A DNA stretch of 64,000 nucleotides from Vicinamibacterales bacterium (GCA_036496585.1 DASXLB010000050.1:1-64000), one strand, 5' to 3'; positions 39,947 through 48,652 are shown, counted from the stretch's first letter. Notes: generated by a model from the letters alone, not told the origin. Program-made: numbers and translations.

Positions 39947-40660
39947 TTGCCGGTAGCCGTCGACAAGTCGCCCGAGCGCATCGCGTCGATGTTCGACGCG
40001 ATCGCCAGGCGCTACGATCTCCTCAATCACGTCCTGAGCGCCGGCCGCGACCGGCACTGGCGGGCCCGCGCTATCCGCGACCTCGATCTCCCCGCCGACG
40101 CACGGATCGTCGATCTGTGTACGGGCACGGGAGACTTTGCGATCGCGGCCGCAGACGCGCGCCCGCGGGCCACCGTCGTCGGCGTGGATTTCGCCGGCGC
40201 GATGCTGGCGATCGGGAGAGAGAAGATCCGTGGAAGGGCGCTGACCGATCGCGTCGCGCTCGTACGCGGCGACGCGACGCGCATTCCGATCCGCGACGGC
40301 TGGGCCGACGCCGCGACGATCGGCTTCGGCATCCGCAACGTCGTCAGGCCCGAGGCCGCGCTCGTCGAGCTGGCGCGCGTGATCAAGCCGGGCGGCCGCC
40401 TGGCCATTCTCGAGTTAGGTGAGCCGACCCTCCCTGGTGTGCGCGAGCTGTATCACTGGTATTTCCGACAGGTTTTGCCGCGGCTGGGACGCCTCGTCTC
40501 CCACCACGATGGCGCATATTCGTATCTGCCGGCCTCGGTCGCGCAGTTTCCGCGGCCACGCGACTTCGCTGTCATCATTTCTTCACACGGGTTCGCGGGT
40601 GTGCGCGCCGTCCCGCTCACCGGGGGCATCGTCTACTTATACGTCGCCACCCGGCCCTGA
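39947..40660 (+). CDS. menG: Demethylmenaquinone methyltransferase MenG/UbiE
   Basis: Last step of menaquinone synthesis, methylating the ring with SAM. 237 residues; UbiE signatures MFDAIARRYDLLNHVLSAGRD, SAM motif I VDLCTGTGDFAIAA, GFGIRNV, LELGEPTLPGVRELYHWYF and YLPASVAQFP. The start is a TTG at 39947, giving the usual DKSPERIASMFD opening about 5 residues in. It ends with a typical GGIVYLYVA. Confidence 0.93.
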   Translation: MPVAVDKSPERIASMFDAIARRYDLLNHVLSAGRDRHWRARAIRDLDLPADARIVDLCTGTGDFAIAAADARPRATVVGVDFAGAMLAIGREKIRGRALTDRVALVRGDATRIPIRDGWADAATIGFGIRNVVRPEAALVELARVIKPGGRLAILELGEPTLPGVRELYHWYFRQVLPRLGRLVSHHDGAYSYLPASVAQFPRPRDFAVIISSHGFAGVRAVPLTGGIVYLYVATRP

Positions 40661-40765
40661 CCGCGACCGCGTCATCCGTATTCCTCGTGCATCGGTGAGC
40701 GTTTGTGGGGGCGGCTGGCATGGGAAAATCCTTGTCATCCGTGGCATAATTCTTCTAATTCACAG

Positions 40766-41719
40766 ATGTATTTCGACTTGGAGGATCGGCGGCCGGATAC
40801 CCCGATCCTCGATCGCCCGCTCACTCGTCTCGAACAGCTCCTGCTGACCATCATCGCGTATTTGCTGTTGGTCATCGGAATCATCGTGTATCCACGCCTG
40901 CCGTTCGTGAAGGCGGCGGAAGCCGCGCGGCTGAAGCGGCTCGACGACCAACGCGAGAAGATCGAGGCGATGCGCGAACCGATGCAGTTCGTGTTCGCGA
41001 AGCCCAAGGTCGAAGTCCAGCGGCTGCCCGACAGGCCGAAGTTCCTCTCCGACGAAAGCCACAAGGCGCAGGCGCCAGAGAAGGCGCCCGTTCCGAAGAC
41101 CGACATCCCGATGTCGCGCGGCAACACGCCCGATCGGACGATCGCCGACGCGTCCAGGCCGCAGCCCGAGCAGCCGGCGCCGCAGCCCACCGCGCCGCCG
41201 GCCTCGAACCCGAATGCGCTCGCGCTCCCGACGACGGCGCAGTCGACGATCGCCCGCAACGAGCCGTCGAAGAATCCGATGATGGAAAACCGGTCGCCCG
41301 GGCCGTTGAGCGATGCGATCCGCAACGTGAATCGCTACACGCAGGGCGAGACGCTGCAGAACGTGCAGGGGAACTCCGACTTCGGCCCGTCATTCCAGTT
41401 CGACAGCAAGGGGGTCGACTTCGGCTCCTGGCTGCGCCGCTTCAAGGCGCAGGTCTATCGCAACTGGCTGATTCCCTACGCGGCGATGGCGCTGCACGGC
41501 CACACCGTCCTGCGGTTCACGATTCACAAGGACGGGTCGGTCAGCGAGCTGATCGTGCTGCAGCCCTCGAGTGTCGACGCGTTCACCAAGGCGGCGTTCA
41601 ATGCGATCAAGGCGTCCAACCCGACCGTGCCGCTCCCGCAGGAATACCCCGACGAGAGCATGGTGATGACCGTCATCTTCTACTACAACGAGGTCCCGCC
41701 GAACGGCGGGGTGGAGTAG
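40766..41719 (+). CDS. TonB-like energy transducer
   Basis: 317 residues. One N-terminal membrane helix (LLLTIIAYLLLVIGIIVY, near 26-43), a periplasmic Pro/Ala/Gln-rich region (about 80-160) and a C-terminal TonB domain (YRNWLIPYAAMALHG, VLRFTIHKDGSVSELIVLQPSS, AFNAIKASNPTVPLP). It would link the proton gradient to outer-membrane receptors, or serve as an AgmX/GltJ-like envelope protein. No ExbB/ExbD gene is adjacent. A tiny ORF starts on the last base of its stop codon. Confidence 0.85.
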   Translation: MYFDLEDRRPDTPILDRPLTRLEQLLLTIIAYLLLVIGIIVYPRLPFVKAAEAARLKRLDDQREKIEAMREPMQFVFAKPKVEVQRLPDRPKFLSDESHKAQAPEKAPVPKTDIPMSRGNTPDRTIADASRPQPEQPAPQPTAPPASNPNALALPTTAQSTIARNEPSKNPMMENRSPGPLSDAIRNVNRYTQGETLQNVQGNSDFGPSFQFDSKGVDFGSWLRRFKAQVYRNWLIPYAAMALHGHTVLRFTIHKDGSVSELIVLQPSSVDAFTKAAFNAIKASNPTVPLPQEYPDESMVMTVIFYYNEVPPNGGVE

Positions 41720-41799
41720 TGGTCAGCCGCAGCCAGCAGGTCGGTCTGTTTCTCGCGCTGACCGTCCTTGCGTTGTTCGCGCTCGCTCGCGTCCTCTAG
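41719..41799 (+). CDS. 26-residue hydrophobic micro-protein
   Basis: GTG at 41719 overlaps the TAG of the TonB-like gene by one base and reads to a TAG at 41797-41799. After SRSQQ it is a single membrane-spanning run (VGLFLALTVLALFALARVL). The next gene, miaA, starts 9 bases later, so this small frame exactly fills the gap. The overlap and the helix-like composition suggest a real small protein, but no homologue can be named. Confidence 0.4.
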   Translation: MVSRSQQVGLFLALTVLALFALARVL

Positions 41800-41808
41800 C
41801 CCCGAGTC

Positions 41809-42744
41809 GTGAGACCTCCGCTTCTCGCCATCGTCGGTCCGACGGCGACCGGCAAGAGCGCCCTTGCGCTCGCCATCGCCGAGCGGGCCGGCGGCGAGAT
41901 CGTCAGCTGCGATTCAACCGCGGTGTACCGCGGCTTCGACATCGGCACCGACAAGCTGGCGCCCGACGAGCGGCGCGGCATCGCGCACCACCTGATCGAC
42001 GTCGTCGATCCCACGGAGGAATACTCCGCGGCGCGCTTCGCGCGCGAGGCGGCGGCGGCGATCCGGGCTGTGACGGCACGCGGGCGCCTGCCGATCGTGG
42101 TCGGCGGCACGGGCTTCTATTACCGCGCGCTGACGCGCGGGCTCTTCGCGGGGCCCTCGCGCGACGAAGCGCTGCGGCGGCGACTCGAGCGGGTTGCGGA
42201 AGGACGCGGCGCGACCGCGCTCCATCGCTGGCTGGCGCGCGTCGATCCTCCGTCGGCGGCGCGTATCGCGCCGGCCGACGTCAAGCGCGTGGTCCGCGCG
42301 CTCGAGGTGTGGCTGTTGACCGGCCGGCCGCTGACGGTCCATTTCGCCGAGACCGTGATGCCGCTGCCCGAGTACGACGTGACGGCCATCGCGCTGCAGA
42401 TCCCGCCTGACGAGACCGCCGACCGCGTCGCGCGACGCGTGCACTCCCAGTTCGCGCGCGGGCTGCTGGCCGAAATACGGAGCCTGCTGTCGCGCGGCGT
42501 GCCCGAGACCGCGCTGCCGTTCGGCGGCCTCGTCTACCGCCAGGCGCTGGAGCACCTGCGCGGCGTGCGCGACGAGACCGCCACGCGCGAGCTGATCATG
42601 CTCGAGAACCGGAAATACTCGCGCCGTCAGTTGATCTGGTTCCGCAAAGAGCCTAACCTCCACTGGGTGCAGGCGCCCGGCGAGCGTCCCGAGACGCAGG
42701 ACGCCGTCACCATGTTCCTTCGTGACCTTCGCCTTCTTCCATGA
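41809..42744 (+). CDS. miaA: tRNA dimethylallyltransferase MiaA
   Basis: Adds a dimethylallyl group to A37 of tRNAs reading UNN codons. 311 residues. P-loop GPTATGKSALA near 9, the DSTAVYRGFDIGTDK stretch, HHLIDVVDPTEEYSAA, VVGGTGFYYRAL and RKYSRRQLIWFRKEP near the C-terminus. GTG start. The stop overlaps the deoB ATG. Confidence 0.96.
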   Translation: MRPPLLAIVGPTATGKSALALAIAERAGGEIVSCDSTAVYRGFDIGTDKLAPDERRGIAHHLIDVVDPTEEYSAARFAREAAAAIRAVTARGRLPIVVGGTGFYYRALTRGLFAGPSRDEALRRRLERVAEGRGATALHRWLARVDPPSAARIAPADVKRVVRALEVWLLTGRPLTVHFAETVMPLPEYDVTAIALQIPPDETADRVARRVHSQFARGLLAEIRSLLSRGVPETALPFGGLVYRQALEHLRGVRDETATRELIMLENRKYSRRQLIWFRKEPNLHWVQAPGERPETQDAVTMFLRDLRLLP

Positions 42745-43916
42745 TCCTTCCCGAGCGTGTCTTCCTCACCGTCCTGGACAGCGTCGGCATCGGCGAACTG
42801 CCCGACGCGCGCGCCTATGGGGACGAGGGCAGCGACACCCTCGGCAACATCTCGCGCATCGTACCGCTGCAGCTGCCGCACCTGCGCTCGCTCGGGCTGC
42901 CGCGGATCGCCACGGTCTCCGGCATGGCGGACGTCGCGGAGCCGCTCGGCGCCTACGGGCGGATGGCCGAGAAGTCGGCCGGCAAGGATTCGGTCACGGG
43001 CCACTGGGAGATGGCCGGCGTCGTGCTCGAACGCGCGTTCCCGACGTTTCCGCACGGCTTCCCGGCAGACGTAATCTCCGAGTTCGAGCGACGCATCGGG
43101 CGCAGCACGATTGGCAACTATGCGGCGTCCGGGACCGTCATCATCGACGAGCTCGGTCCGGAGCACATGCGCAGCGGTCGTCCGATCGTCTACACCTCCG
43201 CCGACAGCGTCTTCCAGATCGCGGCGCACGAGGAGGTCATTCCGGTGCGCGAGCTGTATCGCATCTGCGAGATCGCCTACGAGCTCGTCGGCAAGGGGCT
43301 GAACGTCGCGCGCGTCATCGCGCGGCCGTTCGTCGGCGCCCCCGGATCGTTCACGCGCACGGCCAACCGCCACGACTACGCTCTGCCCCCTTCGACGCCG
43401 ACGCTGCTCGACGCGATGACCGCGGCCGGCAGGGCGGTGCTGGCGATCGGCAAGATCAGCGATCTCTTTGCGGGCGGTGGCATCACGACCTCCGTGCACA
43501 CGACGAGCGACGACGAGGGTGTCGACGCGATCGAGAAGGCGATCGCCTCGGCAGGACCGGGCCTCGTCTTCACGAACCTCGTCGACTTCGATACGCAGTA
43601 CGGTCATCGCAACGATCCGGCCGGCTACGCGGCGAACCTGGAGCGCTTCGACATCCGCCTGGGACGCCTGATCCCGTCCCTCCGCGACTCGGATCTGCTG
43701 ATCGTCACGGCAGATCACGGCAACGATCCGACGACGCCGAGCACCGATCATGCGCGCGAGTACGTGCCGCTGTTTCTGGTCGGGAAGATGATCAGGCCGG
43801 GGACGGATGTCGGAACGCGCGCGACGTTCGCCGACCTTGGCCAGACCGTCGCCGAGATCTTCGGCGTCGGCCCGCTTGGCCACGGCACATCGTTCCTGGC
43901 GGACGTGCTGCGATAG
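42741..43916 (+). CDS. deoB: Phosphopentomutase DeoB
   Basis: Interconverts (deoxy)ribose-1- and -5-phosphate. 391 residues of the alkaline-phosphatase superfamily: TVLDSVGIGELPDARAYGDEGSDT (parts LDSVGIGELPDA and YGDEGSDTLGN) with the first metal Asp, SAGKDSVTGHWEMAG, FTNLVDFDTQYGHRNDP and ITADHGNDP. Overlaps miaA by 4 bases. Confidence 0.95.
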   Translation: MILPERVFLTVLDSVGIGELPDARAYGDEGSDTLGNISRIVPLQLPHLRSLGLPRIATVSGMADVAEPLGAYGRMAEKSAGKDSVTGHWEMAGVVLERAFPTFPHGFPADVISEFERRIGRSTIGNYAASGTVIIDELGPEHMRSGRPIVYTSADSVFQIAAHEEVIPVRELYRICEIAYELVGKGLNVARVIARPFVGAPGSFTRTANRHDYALPPSTPTLLDAMTAAGRAVLAIGKISDLFAGGGITTSVHTTSDDEGVDAIEKAIASAGPGLVFTNLVDFDTQYGHRNDPAGYAANLERFDIRLGRLIPSLRDSDLLIVTADHGNDPTTPSTDHAREYVPLFLVGKMIRPGTDVGTRATFADLGQTVAEIFGVGPLGHGTSFLADVLR

Positions 43917-43952
43917 CGCACGATCCGCCCTTTGTGATTAACTTCAAGACGA

Positions 43953-45005
43953 ATGCCCGAACCGCGGATCCGCCAGCAGCTCGAGAAGCGTGAGCACGAG
44001 ATCCTCGCCGCATCAGCGGCGAAGAGCGACCAGACGAGAGGGCGGATGCGCCCGGAGCCGGAGGATCCCATCCGTCCGGCCTTTCAGCGGGATCGCGACC
44101 GCATCATCCACTGCAAAGCCTTCCGCCGTCTCAAACACAAGACGCAGGTCTTCTTTGCCCCCGAAGGCGATCACTATCGCACCCGGCTGACGCATACCCT
44201 TGAGGTGTCACAGATCGCTCGCAGCATCGCCAAGGTGCTGCAGCTGAACGAAGAGCTGACGGAGGCGATCGCGCTCGGCCACGACCTCGGGCACACGCCG
44301 TTCGGCCATGCCGGGGAACGCGTGCTGCAGTCGCTGGTGCCAGGCGGATTCGAGCACTACGAACAGAGCCTGCGCATCGTCGACGTCCTCGAGCACGACG
44401 GCCAGGGCCTCAATCTCACCTGGGAAGTGCGCGACGGCATCGCCAGGCATTCGAAGGGGAAGCACGGCGTCCCGGTCGGCGCCGATCCGGAGCATCGCGC
44501 CTCGACCATCGAAGGGCAGATCGCCCGCGTCGCCGACATCATCGCCTACGTCAATCACGACATCGACGACGCCGTGCGCGCCGGTCTGCTGCGCGACGAC
44601 GATCTGCCGCGCGAGTGGACGCAGGTCCTGGGTGCGACGTCATCGCAGCGCATCGGGACGATGGTCACCGACGTCGTCATGCGGACGCTCGAAGGAGGAC
44701 TGGGCGAAGTGCGCATGAGCGACGAAGTGCTCGAGGCCACCATCGGGCTGCGCAGCTTTCTGTTCGACGCGGTCTACGAGAACGAGATCGCAACCGCCGA
44801 GTTCAAGAAGGCCGCCGGTATTCTGGGCGGGCTATGGGAAAAGGTGCGCGAGCGATCGGGGCAGTTCCTCGACCGCCGCACCATCGAGCAGGAAGGGCTC
44901 GACGCTGCCACCCGGGACTTCGTCGCGGGGATGACCGATCGCTACGCGGTCAACCTCTTCGAACAACTCTTCATTCCGAAGCCCTGGGTCGAGCTGCCGC
45001 GCTGA
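43953..45005 (+). CDS. dgt: dGTPase-like HD-domain deoxynucleotide triphosphohydrolase
   Basis: 350 residues. HD-domain motif order: RRLKHKTQVFFAPEGDHYRTRLTHTLEV (parts KHKTQVFF and YRTRLTHTLEV), LGHDLGHTPFGHAGE (metal His-Asp), and HDIDDAVRAGLL. It belongs to the shorter Dgt-like group that hydrolyses dNTPs to deoxynucleosides and triphosphate. Its position after deoB fits nucleotide salvage. ATG at 43953. Confidence 0.92.
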   Translation: MPEPRIRQQLEKREHEILAASAAKSDQTRGRMRPEPEDPIRPAFQRDRDRIIHCKAFRRLKHKTQVFFAPEGDHYRTRLTHTLEVSQIARSIAKVLQLNEELTEAIALGHDLGHTPFGHAGERVLQSLVPGGFEHYEQSLRIVDVLEHDGQGLNLTWEVRDGIARHSKGKHGVPVGADPEHRASTIEGQIARVADIIAYVNHDIDDAVRAGLLRDDDLPREWTQVLGATSSQRIGTMVTDVVMRTLEGGLGEVRMSDEVLEATIGLRSFLFDAVYENEIATAEFKKAAGILGGLWEKVRERSGQFLDRRTIEQEGLDAATRDFVAGMTDRYAVNLFEQLFIPKPWVELPR

Positions 45006-45030
45006 CACCCTCAACCGAATCCGTTCGAGA

Positions 45031-45231
45031 TCATTCGTTTCTCGGCTGCCGCCGGTCGAGCGTTCCTCGAGCCGTTGCACGGCGTTCGGCGCCGCGACGG
45101 CGCTCCTCGCCGAGCTGCCGGTTGAGCCGCTCAGCCAGCAGCCCAAACTGCTCAGCTGACTGACGCAACTGGCTATTCTCTTCTTTCAGTTCCGCGAGCT
45201 GTTGTCGGCATTCCTGCTCGTCTCGGGTCAT
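45031..45231 (-). CDS. Small coiled-coil protein, member A of a divergent pair
   Basis: 66 residues from an ATG at 45231. Heptad-rich helix ECRQQLAELKEENSQLRQSA then EQFGLLAERLNRQL, with a basic C-terminal tail. It shares about 19 of 34 aligned residues with the protein encoded on the opposite strand at 45407. No family recognised. The fold should be a dimeric or multimeric coiled coil. Confidence 0.6.
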   Translation of the reverse strand: MTRDEQECRQQLAELKEENSQLRQSAEQFGLLAERLNRQLGEERRRGAERRATARGTLDRRQPRNE

Positions 45232-45406
45232 CGCAGCTCCCCGCGGGACGCTTTCACAAACGGTACCGTAGGTGACCCTCGCATCTGCAAGTTTGGGCTC
45301 TTGCCGGAAAATGCACAATTTGTGGCCGATCTTCCCACCATTACAATCTTGATCGTCCGATCACAAATTTGGCTCTAGCGCAGAGGTGACTCGACGTATA
45401 TCCTGA

Positions 45407-45646
45407 ATGGCTTCAGAGGCTCTCCGAATGGACACCGAGAATTATCGTCAACGCCTGGCCGCGTTGCGGGAGGAGAACGAGTTTCTCCGATTCGCCGCGC
45501 ACTCTTTCGGCGAGCTCGCCGAGCGGCTCGCGGACGAGTTGCGTCAGCTGCGCGCGCAGACCGATCCGGGTGCCGACTCTGCACTGCCAAGACCAACAGA
45601 CACGCGCGGGAAGGTAATTCCAACCGACGCTTCTCTCCGGCGCTGA
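45407..45646 (+). CDS. Small coiled-coil protein, member B of a divergent pair
   Basis: 79 residues (or 72 from a second ATG at 45428). The helix YRQRLAALREENEFLRFAAH then SFGELAERLADELRQL matches member A at 45031-45231, including EEN-x-x-LR and FG-x-LAERL. A disordered tail follows. The two genes face away from each other across about 175 bases that are more AT-rich than their surroundings. Function unknown. Confidence 0.6.
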   Translation: MASEALRMDTENYRQRLAALREENEFLRFAAHSFGELAERLADELRQLRAQTDPGADSALPRPTDTRGKVIPTDASLRR

Positions 45647-45820
45647 AGCCAAACCCGACACTGCCGCATCCGCAGGCTCCAGTTACCTCAAACTCACCAG
45701 GCGCGCGGCGCCACCTCGCTGCTTCCCTCGTTTCCTCTCCTTTCGTCCTTCGTCCCCCGCGCAAAATCGAAGTATCTCGAGGTATAATGACGGGTTCCCA
45801 CCCGCACGGAGGGACACCCC
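45647..45820. promoter_or_regulatory. Spacer with candidate -10 for the yceD-rpmF-fab operon
   Basis: A perfect TATAAT lies at 45783-45788, 32 bases before the yceD start; the -35 region (45760-45765) has no good match to TTGACA. Upstream (45713-45755) there is a TTTCCTCTCC/TCGTCC pyrimidine-rich stretch of degenerate repeats like those at 30114-30166. GGAGGG at 45810-45815 is the yceD ribosome site. Confidence 0.4.
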
Positions 45821-46372
45821 GTGACGATGCAATTCGACCTCAGGCAGCTTTCGCGCAATAGCGGAGAAGATCACCTCGAACGCACGTTCGACGCGTCGTA
45901 CTTTCAGACGCCTGAGACGCGCGACGAGGATTATGCGGTCGTTGCGCCCGTTCACCTGGTGATGGACGTCCGCAAGGACGGCGCGGCCTACCGCGTCACT
46001 GGTCATGTCCGGACACGGCTGCAGCTCGAGTGCGGGCGCTGTCTCGAGGGGTTCGAGACTCCGGTCGACAGCGCCTTCGAGCTGCGCTACGTTCCGGAGT
46101 CGGCACGCGCCGAGAGCGAGGAAGCCGAAGTCGCGGAGGACGATCTGACGACGGCGTACTACAGGGACGAGACGCTCGATCTCGGCGAACTGATGCACGA
46201 GCAGTTCGTGCTCGCGCTGCCGATGAAGCCATTGTGTTCGGAGGCGTGCCAGGGGCTGTGTCCCACGTGCGGCACGAACCTGAGCAAAGGAGCCTGCGGC
46301 TGCCCGCCCGAGTGGAAGGATCCACGTCTGGGCGCGCTGCAGGGTATTCTGGACCGACAGAAGGAGAGTTGA
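45821..46372 (+). CDS. yceD: YceD/DUF177 family protein
   Basis: 183 residues. DUF177 pattern: a Cys pair LECGRCLEGFETPVD, then LPMKPLCSEACQGLCPTCG and NLSKGACGC. In most bacteria this gene lies directly before rpmF and is linked to 23S rRNA and ribosome biogenesis. GTG start at 45821 is preferred for its spacing to GGAGGG; an ATG lies 6 bases further on. Confidence 0.9.
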   Translation: MTMQFDLRQLSRNSGEDHLERTFDASYFQTPETRDEDYAVVAPVHLVMDVRKDGAAYRVTGHVRTRLQLECGRCLEGFETPVDSAFELRYVPESARAESEEAEVAEDDLTTAYYRDETLDLGELMHEQFVLALPMKPLCSEACQGLCPTCGTNLSKGACGCPPEWKDPRLGALQGILDRQKES

Positions 46373-46379
46373 CGACGTC

Positions 46380-46559
46380 ATGCCGAATCCGAAACGGCGG
46401 CACTCGAAGACCCGTACCGCGAAGCGCCGCACCCACGACTCGCTGAAGCCCATCGGACGCAGCGAGTGTCCGCAGTGTCACGAAGCCAAGCTCCCGCACC
46501 AGGTCTGCGCGAACTGCGGCTTTTACGCCGGGCGCCAGGTCAAGGCCGTCGAAGAGTAG
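46380..46559 (+). CDS. rpmF: 50S ribosomal protein L32
   Basis: 59 residues, too short for many ORF callers. MPNPKRRHSKTRTAKRRTHD is the classical L32 N-terminus, followed by a zinc ribbon CPQCHEAKLPHQVCANCGFY (paired Cys at 30/33 and 43/46) and the end GRQVKAVEE. It starts 8 bases after yceD and follows AAGGAGA. Confidence 0.97.
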   Translation: MPNPKRRHSKTRTAKRRTHDSLKPIGRSECPQCHEAKLPHQVCANCGFYAGRQVKAVEE

Positions 46560-46603
46560 TGAGCAGCCGGCGGCCGGCCTTTCAGGGGCATGCGAGTGAG
46601 CCC

Positions 46604-46690
46604 AGCGAGCGAGCCAGCGGCGCGGCGCGAGCGGCGGCGCGGCGAGCGAGCGACGCTGTAGGGGAGTCCGAGGGGCGCAGCCCCTCGGAG
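46604..46690. repeat. Inverted third copy of the 111-bp repeat, over the plsX ribosome site
   Basis: Read on the minus strand it matches the repeat at 5910-6131: hairpin CCGAGGGGC (46668-46676)-GCA-GCCCCTCGG (46680-46688), the ACTCCCCTACA flank and the CTCGCTCGCCG-rich part. The right arm of the hairpin ends in CGGAG (46686-46690), which is the only Shine-Dalgarno-like sequence for plsX (ATG 46695). Confidence 0.85.
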
Positions 46691-46694
46691 TGAG

Positions 46695-47735
46695 ATGCGC
46701 ATTGCGATCGACGCCATGGGCGGCGATGCCGGCCCGTCGGTCATCGTCGACGGCGCATTGGTCGCTGCCCGTCACCTTCAGGTCGGACTGCTGCTGGCCG
46801 GCGACGCTGCCGCGATCGAAGCCGAGCTGGCGCGCCACCCGGTCGCCAGTCTTTTCCGGCGTCTCGACATCATTGTCGTCGACACGCCCGAGCGGGTCGA
46901 GGTGAGCGAACCGCCGGCGCAGGCGCTGCGGCGCAAACCGCGTGCGTCGGTCAAGGTGGCGGCCGAAGCCGTGCGGGACGGGCGTGCCGATGCCCTCTTC
47001 AGCGCTGGTCCCACCGGGGCGACCGTTATGGCGGCGCACGGTGCGCTCGGCCTGCTGCCTGGTGTCGAGCGTCCCGCGCTCGCGACGATCATTCCGACAC
47101 GGCGGACGCCGGCGGTGCTGCTCGACGCGGGCGCGACGGTCGGCTGCCGCGCCTCGCACCTCGTGCAGTTCGCGGTAATGGGAGCGGCCTACGCGCGCGT
47201 CGCGCTCGGGCTCCCCGCGCCGCGCGTCGGACTGCTGTCGATCGGCGAGGAGGAGAGCAAGGGAACCGATCTCACGCGCGAGGCGCATCGGCTGTTGAAA
47301 GACGCGCCGATCAATTTCATCGGCAACATCGAAGGGCGACACGTCTACGCAGGCGGCGCCGACGTGATCGTCTGTGATGGTTTCACCGGGAATGTGACCT
47401 TGAAGCTGAGCGAAGGACTGGTCGAGACGGTCGAGAGCCTCCTCCATGACGAGCTTGCCGCGACCTTCGGCGGTCGTGTCGGCTACGTGCTGTCGAGGCA
47501 GGCGTTTCGCCGTTTCCGGCGCCGGGTCGACTATTCCGAATACGGCGGCGCGCCGCTCGTCGGCCTCAACGGCCTGTGCATCGTCGGCCACGGTCGCTCG
47601 TCGGCCAAGGCCGTCGCCAACGCCGTGACGATGGCGGTGCGTGCGGTGCACGAAGACCTGAGCGGGCGCCTGTCGAGGGATCTGTCGCGCCTCGGCACCT
47701 CACACCTCTCGCCTCGCGCCTCGCATCCCGCATGA
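46695..47735 (+). CDS. plsX: Phosphate acyltransferase PlsX
   Basis: Makes acyl-phosphate from acyl-ACP for phospholipid synthesis. 346 residues: MRIAIDAMGGDAGPSVIVDG, KPRASVKVAAEAV, SAGPTGATVMAAHGALG, RTPAVLLDAGATVGC, EGRHVYAGGADVIVCDGFTGNVTLK (parts HVYAGGADVIVCDGF and TGNVTLK). The C-terminus is slightly extended (LSRLGTSHLSPRASHPA). The stop overlaps the fabD ATG. Confidence 0.96.
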   Translation: MRIAIDAMGGDAGPSVIVDGALVAARHLQVGLLLAGDAAAIEAELARHPVASLFRRLDIIVVDTPERVEVSEPPAQALRRKPRASVKVAAEAVRDGRADALFSAGPTGATVMAAHGALGLLPGVERPALATIIPTRRTPAVLLDAGATVGCRASHLVQFAVMGAAYARVALGLPAPRVGLLSIGEEESKGTDLTREAHRLLKDAPINFIGNIEGRHVYAGGADVIVCDGFTGNVTLKLSEGLVETVESLLHDELAATFGGRVGYVLSRQAFRRFRRRVDYSEYGGAPLVGLNGLCIVGHGRSSAKAVANAVTMAVRAVHEDLSGRLSRDLSRLGTSHLSPRASHPA

Positions 47736-48652
47736 TTGCCTTCGTGTTTCCCGGACAGGGCGCCCAGAAAGTGGGCATGGGGCGATCGCTGGCCGAGGCG
47801 TTTCCCATCTGCCGCGACACGTTCGCGGAAGCCGACGCGGCGCTTGGCGAGCCGCTGAGCACGCTGTGCTTCGAGGGCCCTGACGATCGCCTGATGCTCA
47901 CCGAGTACACGCAGCCGGCGATCCTGGCGATGAGTACGGCCGTTGCGCGGCTGGCCGTTTCGCGCGGACTGACGCCGGCGTTCGCGGCCGGCCACAGCCT
48001 GGGGGAGTACTCGGCACACGTCGCGGCGGGTACGCTATCCTTCGCGGATGCGCTGCGCACGGTGCGGCGCCGCGGGCGATACATGCAGGAAGCGGTGCCG
48101 GTCGGAGCGGGCGCGATGGCCGCGATTCTGGGACTCGACGCGGAAACGGTCGCTCGCGCCTGCGTCGAGGCGGCGCAGGGTGACGTCGTCGCGCCGGCCA
48201 ATCTCAATGCTCCGGGCCAGATCGTGATCGCCGGTCACGCCGCAGCGGTGGCGCGGGCGAGCGAGCGCGCCAAGGCGCTTGGCGCCAAGCGGGCGATTCC
48301 GCTCGCGGTCAGCGCGCCCTTTCATTGCGCCCTCATGAAGCCCGCCGAAGAACGGCTTGCGCCGGAGCTCCGCGCGCTGGCCGCCCACGACCCGGCGGTG
48401 CCGGTGGTAGCCAACGTCGACGCCGAGCTCAAGGGAACGGCCGCCGCCGCGATCGATGCGCTCATTCGCCAGGTGTCCTTGCCGGTGCGCTGGGAAGACG
48501 TGGTCAAGCGCCTGGTCGCCGAAGGCGTGACGGCCTGCGTCGAGCTCGGGCCCGGCACGGTTCTGGCGGGTCTGATCAAGAAGATCGATCGCACCATCAG
48601 AGTGGCGAGCGTGGAAGACGAGGCCGGCTTGCAGGCGGCCTTGCAGCTATGA
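47732..48652 (+). CDS. fabD: Malonyl-CoA:ACP transacylase FabD
   Basis: Loads malonyl groups onto ACP. 306 residues: FVFPGQGAQKVGMG, active-site GHSLGEYSAHVAAG with the nucleophilic Ser, GAMAAILGL and VSAPFHCALMKPAEE with the catalytic His. ATG overlaps the plsX stop; the fabG ATG overlaps its stop (ATGATG). Confidence 0.96.
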   Translation: MIAFVFPGQGAQKVGMGRSLAEAFPICRDTFAEADAALGEPLSTLCFEGPDDRLMLTEYTQPAILAMSTAVARLAVSRGLTPAFAAGHSLGEYSAHVAAGTLSFADALRTVRRRGRYMQEAVPVGAGAMAAILGLDAETVARACVEAAQGDVVAPANLNAPGQIVIAGHAAAVARASERAKALGAKRAIPLAVSAPFHCALMKPAEERLAPELRALAAHDPAVPVVANVDAELKGTAAAAIDALIRQVSLPVRWEDVVKRLVAEGVTACVELGPGTVLAGLIKKIDRTIRVASVEDEAGLQAALQL

